7,108 nucleotides of DNA, taken from NCBI GenBank assembly GCA_031273485.1, contig JAISRS010000504.1:1-7108 (forward strand). Reading direction: 5' to 3'. The notes under the pieces were generated by a model. That model searched no databases. It was not told where the DNA came from and was given only the letters and a program-made list of their open reading frames with translations. The position numbers and the translations under genes were made by a program. Source of the DNA: Prevotellaceae bacterium (GTDB lineage: Bacteria > Bacteroidota > Bacteroidia > Bacteroidales > UBA932). Below are positions 5,186-7,108 of this stretch, piece after piece (position 1 is the first letter of the stretch; each line of letters opens with the position of its first letter).

Positions 5186-6329
5186 CATTCTTCCGGACCA
5201 TTTCTACAACAATCTCTGCTGCTCTTTCCGAAGGTAATACGTCCGGCAAACGTAATTTTTGTAATCCTTCGCCGGTTTCCTTTATCATATTTTTTGCAAC
5301 AGTCATATTTGTCAGTTCCATGGCTTTATCCGCTATCAAATCGGCACGGCATTTTTTCAGCATAAATTCCGGTATGATTTCCTTATCGCAAAGTATATTT
5401 ATGAGATTGGCATATTTTACGTTAACGAATATGTCGGCTAAGAAATTGGTGAGAACGTTAAATTTGTATGCAACCAAATGTGGAGTGCCGCAGGAAGCCA
5501 GTTCCAGCGATACTGTTCCTGATGCCGCTATTGCCATTCTGCTTGATTTGAACGCTGCGTATCTTTCGGTTCTGCCGGTAACGACAAGGCAGGGTATATC
5601 GCCGGTATCGAATGCCTTTTTCACCTCGTTTACGACTGTTTCAACGGTTGGAATTATTACGTACAGGTTTTCAATTTTTGTTGAAAGAATATCCAACGAT
5701 TTCCTGAAAATCGGGATAAGTCTTTTGACTTCGCTGTTTCTGCTTCCCGGCAAAACAACTAATATATTTGCATTTACAGGAATGTTATATTGTATGAGGA
5801 AACTGTTTACGTCGATTTCATCAACTTTATTTTCCACTACCGGATGACCGACAAAATCGCACTTAAGCCCGTATTTTTCAAAACACTGCGGTTCATGCGG
5901 CAACAAAGTCATAAGACGATCTACAAGTTTGGCGACTTTCTTGGCTCTTCCTTTTTTCCACGCCCACACCTGAGGCGCTACATAATGCAGTTTAGGAATG
6001 GTTATATTTCTTTTTTTTAACCGTTTAAGTAGCGTACTCACAAATCCCCAGCTATCTACGGTTATAATAATGTCGGGGTTGATTTTTTCGATATCCGCAA
6101 CAGTTTGCGTGATACGTTTAAGTATCAGCGGAAGTCTCGGCAACACTTCAAAAAAACCCATTACTGTGAGTTCCGCCATATTGAACAGGCTCTTAAATCC
6201 GTACGATTTCATTGTTTCGCCGCCTGTTCCGTAAAATTCCACGTCGGGAATTTTATCCGTCAAAGATTTCATCAGGCTCGACGCCAATAAATCGCCCGAT
6301 GGTTCTCCCGTAACAAAATAAATTTTCAA
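5160..6329 (-). CDS. lpxB: Lipid-A-disaccharide synthase (glycosyltransferase family 19)
   Basis: 389 residues. The enzyme condenses UDP-2,3-diacylglucosamine with 2,3-diacylglucosamine-1-phosphate to form the lipid A disaccharide at the inner face of the cytoplasmic membrane. Family motifs in order: GEPSGD (8-13), D92 in VDSWGF, VAPQVWAW (117-124), GHPVVE (161-166), LPGSRNSEV (193-201; the Arg is a known substrate-binding residue in the family), ASGTVSLE (269-276), PHLVAYK and the NLI...EIIPEF block. The length is normal. Translation must start at TTG (6329-6327): an in-frame TAA lies two codons upstream, and the TTG falls exactly at the conserved MKIYFVTGEPSGD start. The segments KLHYVAPQVWAWKKGRAKK, the FVGHPVVE region and LINILCDKEIIPEF look like alphaproteobacterial LpxB rather than the Bacteroides form (ISPKIWAWKEYRIK type), so transfer is possible. 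W94 in DSWGF, where Pro is common, is unusual. Confidence 0.93.
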   Translation of the reverse strand: MKIYFVTGEPSGDLLASSLMKSLTDKIPDVEFYGTGGETMKSYGFKSLFNMAELTVMGFFEVLPRLPLILKRITQTVADIEKINPDIIITVDSWGFVSTLLKRLKKRNITIPKLHYVAPQVWAWKKGRAKKVAKLVDRLMTLLPHEPQCFEKYGLKCDFVGHPVVENKVDEIDVNSFLIQYNIPVNANILVVLPGSRNSEVKRLIPIFRKSLDILSTKIENLYVIIPTVETVVNEVKKAFDTGDIPCLVVTGRTERYAAFKSSRMAIAASGTVSLELASCGTPHLVAYKFNVLTNFLADIFVNVKYANLINILCDKEIIPEFMLKKCRADLIADKAMELTNMTVAKNMIKETGEGLQKLRLPDVLPSERAAEIVVEMVRKNVNSQEIID

Positions 6330-6349
6330 TTTTTAACTGTTTAAATTCA

Positions 6350-6460
6350 TTAAATGTCCAAACCAATTTTTTTACCGAAACCGATAATGCTGTGGCAAAT
6401 GTCGTATCCCGTCAATTGATTATAAATTAAATCGAATCTTTGTTGAGCAATTCTAACCAA
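6350..6460 (-). other. Short coding-like stretch just upstream of lpxB (36 codons, function unknown)
   Basis: On the minus strand a frame from TTG at 6460 to TAA at 6352-6350 reads LVRIAQQRFDLIYNQLTGYD followed by ICHSIIGFGKKIGLDI, then stops 20 bases before the lpxB TTG. The composition looks like protein, but there is no good start, and going upstream the frame runs into the secG terminator. It could be the end of a deleted gene that once preceded lpxB, or chance. No family recognised. This is most of what fills the gap between lpxB and the secG terminator, apart from ~20 bases of A/T-rich leader. Confidence 0.25.
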
Positions 6461-6490
6461 AAAAGAGGTTTTGTTGGGCAAAACCTCTTT
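6456..6490 (-). terminator. Strong rho-independent terminator downstream of secG
   Basis: Perfect 12-bp stem: AAAGAGGTTTTG (6462-6473) pairs with CAAAACCTCTTT (6479-6490), loop of five bases. Read on the minus strand the stem is followed directly by more T (CTCTTTTTTGG). It would separate secG transcription from lpxB. It lies 27 bases after the stop of the decayed secG-tail copy, which suggests it was the original terminator of secG. Confidence 0.85.
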
Positions 6491-6516
6491 CACATATAAA
6501 ATTTTTCTCACAAAAT

Positions 6517-6630
6517 CTACTCCTGAGAGGTAGTAGGGGGGTATATTTCCGGTACTGTAGAAATTGCCTCGTTTTGCATTCGTTTCCGAACGGTTTGTTT
6601 ACACAACATTCATTAATTAGAGGCTGTACA
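6517..6630 (-). pseudogene. Decayed second copy of the secG 3' end
   Basis: Immediately downstream of the live secG, the minus strand repeats recognisable blocks of its 3' end in the same order: ACAGCCTCTA, AATGTTGT, CCGTTC then GGA, ATGCAAA, and GTACCGG. In the matching frame it reads A-S-N, two stops (TAA TGA), then MLCKQTVRKRMQNEAISTVP and EIYPPTTSQE before TAG at 6519-6517. Compare the live tail ASIPQNVVQSN...VQDRMQSGNVPQVPG. The upstream membrane helices are not repeated. This is a partial tandem duplication with decay; it is not a separate gene unless the 30-codon ATG frame (6609-6517) is used, which seems unlikely. Confidence 0.65.
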
Positions 6631-6655
6631 GAAAACCGGTATAAATTTCTAACTT

Positions 6656-7009
6656 TTAATTTCCAACAGATCCTGAATCGCTTGATGGAGCAGGAAGACC
6701 TGTAGCGGGGAATGTTCCCGGTACCTGGGGAACGTTTCCGCTTTGCATACGATCCTGAACGGCTGAGCGATTTGACTGTACAACATTTTGCGGAATAGAG
6801 GCTGTGGCTGCGAAACAGAACACAAACAGGGCGATTACCATGTACCATGTAGCTTTTTCGAGCAAATCGGCGGTTTGTCTGACTCCGAATGTGCTGTTTC
6901 CGGATGCAAAATTTGCAGCTAATCCTCCTCCCTTGGAGTTTTGTATCAATACTGTGGCGATCATAATTATTCCGACAACTATCAGTAATATTGCAAAGAA
7001 AATATACAT
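6656..7009 (-). CDS. secG: Preprotein translocase subunit SecG
   Basis: 117 residues, ATG start. SecG is the small inner-membrane subunit of SecYEG that helps SecA-driven export. It has two membrane helices: residues ~3-22 (IFFAILLIVVGIIMIATVLI) and ~55-72 (WYMVIALFVFCFAATASI). They are joined by the conserved cytoplasmic loop NSKGGGLAANFASGNSTFGV and RQTADLLEKATW, which is the Bacteroidota form. The C-terminal ~45 residues are a hydrophilic Pro/Ser/Gly/Gln tail, usual in length and variability for this phylum. The tail is partly duplicated downstream (6517-6630). Transcription is leftward from a promoter near 7056-7088 and probably ends at the hairpin 6456-6490. Confidence 0.93.
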   Translation of the reverse strand: MYIFFAILLIVVGIIMIATVLIQNSKGGGLAANFASGNSTFGVRQTADLLEKATWYMVIALFVFCFAATASIPQNVVQSNRSAVQDRMQSGNVPQVPGTFPATGLPAPSSDSGSVGN

Positions 7010-7055
7010 AACTTTATTTATTTTAAATTATTATTAATTTCATCAATTTTGGCTG

Positions 7056-7088
7056 CAAAGTAAATGCTTTTTTCCGGATTAAGCAAAA
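7056..7088 (-). promoter_or_regulatory. Candidate secG promoter (-33 TTTTG, -7 TTACTTTG)
   Basis: On the minus strand TTTTG (7088-7084) and TTACTTTG (7063-7056) are 20 bases apart, close to the Bacteroidota -33/-7 layout; the -7 differs from TAnnTTTG at one base (or has a one-base-shorter spacer, TA-C-TTTG). The -7 lies ~46 bases upstream of the secG ATG. An alternative exact -7, TAATTTTG, overlaps the -33 at 7091-7084. Nothing else is seen between 7010 and the right edge. Confidence 0.4.
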
Positions 7089-7108
7089 TTAATTTCTCGT
7101 AACATTCT

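Noticed and set aside
5113..5847. 244-codon plus-strand ORF.
   Set aside because: It lies antisense to lpxB, whose conserved motifs fix the coding strand; the translation is Ser/Thr/Phe-rich with no family match.
6453..6848. 131-codon minus-strand ORF overlapping the secG tail in another frame.
   Set aside because: It is a shadow of secG and of the decayed tail copy, and it runs through the terminator hairpin; no protein-like domain.

Overview
The window looks like a piece of a Bacteroidota (Bacteroidales-like) chromosome. The evidence is a GldA-type ABC ATPase, a SecG with the characteristic NSKGGGLA segment, a conserved coiled-coil membrane protein type that I associate with this phylum, and several TAnnTTTG -7 boxes in place of Shine-Dalgarno/sigma70-like signals. 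The left third belongs to a mobile element; the rest is a leftward-reading (minus strand) block of core cell-envelope and secretion genes.

Region 1 (1 to about 2480, plus strand) is the 3' part of a large 'polyvalent' protein gene of the kind carried by phages and conjugative elements. It is open at the left window edge. In order it holds an ADP-ribosyltransferase-like domain (H-Y-E triad), an LPD23-like domain with an HEIQH motif, a kinase-like domain and an LPD38-like C-terminal segment. It does not look intact: the C-terminal segment continues in another frame after about position 2210, and a very protein-like 69-codon reading frame (1238-1447) lies in a different frame between the LPD23-like and kinase-like parts. 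A hairpin terminator follows at 2447-2471.

Region 2 (2560 to 3925, minus strand) is a probable two-gene unit: a 57-codon small ORF (3712-3885) whose stop is one base upstream of the ATG of a 358-residue protein with a proline-rich repeat tail, one membrane segment, a coiled coil and a C-terminal conserved domain. A -7 box lies upstream and a terminator hairpin downstream. The proline tail is encoded by a 30-bp tandem repeat.

Region 3 (4013 to 6350, minus strand) has a gldA-type ABC ATPase gene, then (further upstream on the same strand) lpxB for lipid A disaccharide synthase with a TTG start. The LpxB protein resembles alphaproteobacterial/Rickettsiales LpxB more than Bacteroidota LpxB in several segments, so it is a transfer candidate. 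The 235-bp gap between the two genes has a 21-bp near-perfect palindrome and an opposing 68-codon ORF of doubtful status.

Region 4 (6350 to 7108, minus strand) has secG with a plausible promoter. Downstream of it is a decayed second copy of the secG 3' end, then a strong terminator, then a short coding-like stretch that ends just before lpxB. Functionally the core genes concern the cell envelope: preprotein translocation (SecG), lipid A synthesis (LpxB) and an ABC exporter ATPase (GldA type).
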